The position numbers and the translations under genes are program-made. 8,761 nt of DNA from Bacillota bacterium (lineage in GTDB: Bacteria; Bacillota; Sulfobacillia; Thermaerobacterales; Thermaerobacteraceae): NCBI GenBank assembly GCA_003242195.1, contig QGUQ01000062.1, positions 1-8,761 on the forward strand, written 5' to 3'. Every line of letters begins with the position of its first letter. Position 1 is the first letter of the stretch. Of the stretch, positions 8,627 to 8,761 are shown piece after piece. The notes under the pieces were generated by a model. The model made no database searches, was not told where the DNA came from, and saw nothing but the letters and a program-made list of their open reading frames with translations.

Positions 8627-8760
8627 GGTGAGGTTGGGGCGGCGATGACCGGCGCCCCGCGCGGGGTCGCCTTTCGCGCGCGCCGCCAGGGTCCAAACCG
8701 GGTGAGGGTGACGGGCTCACCGTCCACCACCCCTATCGCCGGCCGGTCATCCTCGGCGGC
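8623..8760 (-). CDS. Possible C-terminal end of a gene entering from the right edge
   Basis: One minus-strand frame is open from the window edge for 45 codons and ends ...VVDGEPVTLTRFGPW...AAPTSP with a TGA at 8623-8625, which lies within the -35 of the csoR promoter. The other two minus frames contain stops, and most codons here end in G or C. A plus-strand frame from the ATG at 8645 is also open to the edge, so the strand is not certain. No family is recognised. If real, the gene is in the same orientation as the copper operon but upstream of its promoter. Confidence 0.35.
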   Translation of the reverse strand, partial: AAEDDRPAIGVVDGEPVTLTRFGPWRRARKATPRGAPVIAAPTSP

Positions 8761-8761
8761 G

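Overview
The window is very GC-rich, and the real genes prefer G or C at third codon positions. Gene starts carry strong AGGAGG/GGGAGG ribosome binding sites. The CsoR repressor and the MenE-type ligase look most like Firmicutes proteins. Together this suggests a high-GC, possibly thermophilic Firmicute (Thermaerobacter- or Symbiobacterium-like). That placement is inference, since no rRNA or marker gene is present.

Layout, left to right. Positions 1-498 hold the broken end of a GNAT acetyltransferase (+), with a one-base frameshift in a C-run. Positions 487-1069 hold the remnant of a metallo-beta-lactamase-fold hydrolase (-): its N-terminal metal-site half and its C-terminal tail remain, but the middle is missing and the two parts lie in different frames. 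Positions 1236-2192 encode an intact acetamidase/formamidase family protein (-). Divergent from it, 2373-4007 encodes an acyl-CoA ligase most like MenE (+).

The right half (about 4026-8626, all minus strand) is a compact copper-response operon, transcribed right to left. It begins with a CsoR-type operator inside a promoter (8596-8626), then csoR, copA (P1B-1 Cu+ ATPase with two metal-binding domains), a membrane-anchored five-Asp-box beta-propeller protein, a short uncharacterised gene that crosses frames twice, and a Trp/Met-rich one-helix SHOCT-domain protein. Gaps are 20, 37, 60 and 34 bases. The expected logic is that Cu(I) releases CsoR from the operator, CopA exports copper, and the three downstream proteins, whose roles are not established, act at or outside the membrane.

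A partial minus-strand reading frame enters from the right edge and stops inside the -35 element of the csoR promoter. The most novel points are the hidden double-frameshift gene, the unusual membrane/extracytoplasmic trio behind copA, the 19-base promoter spacer occupied by the CsoR-like operator, and the two decayed genes next to each other on the left.
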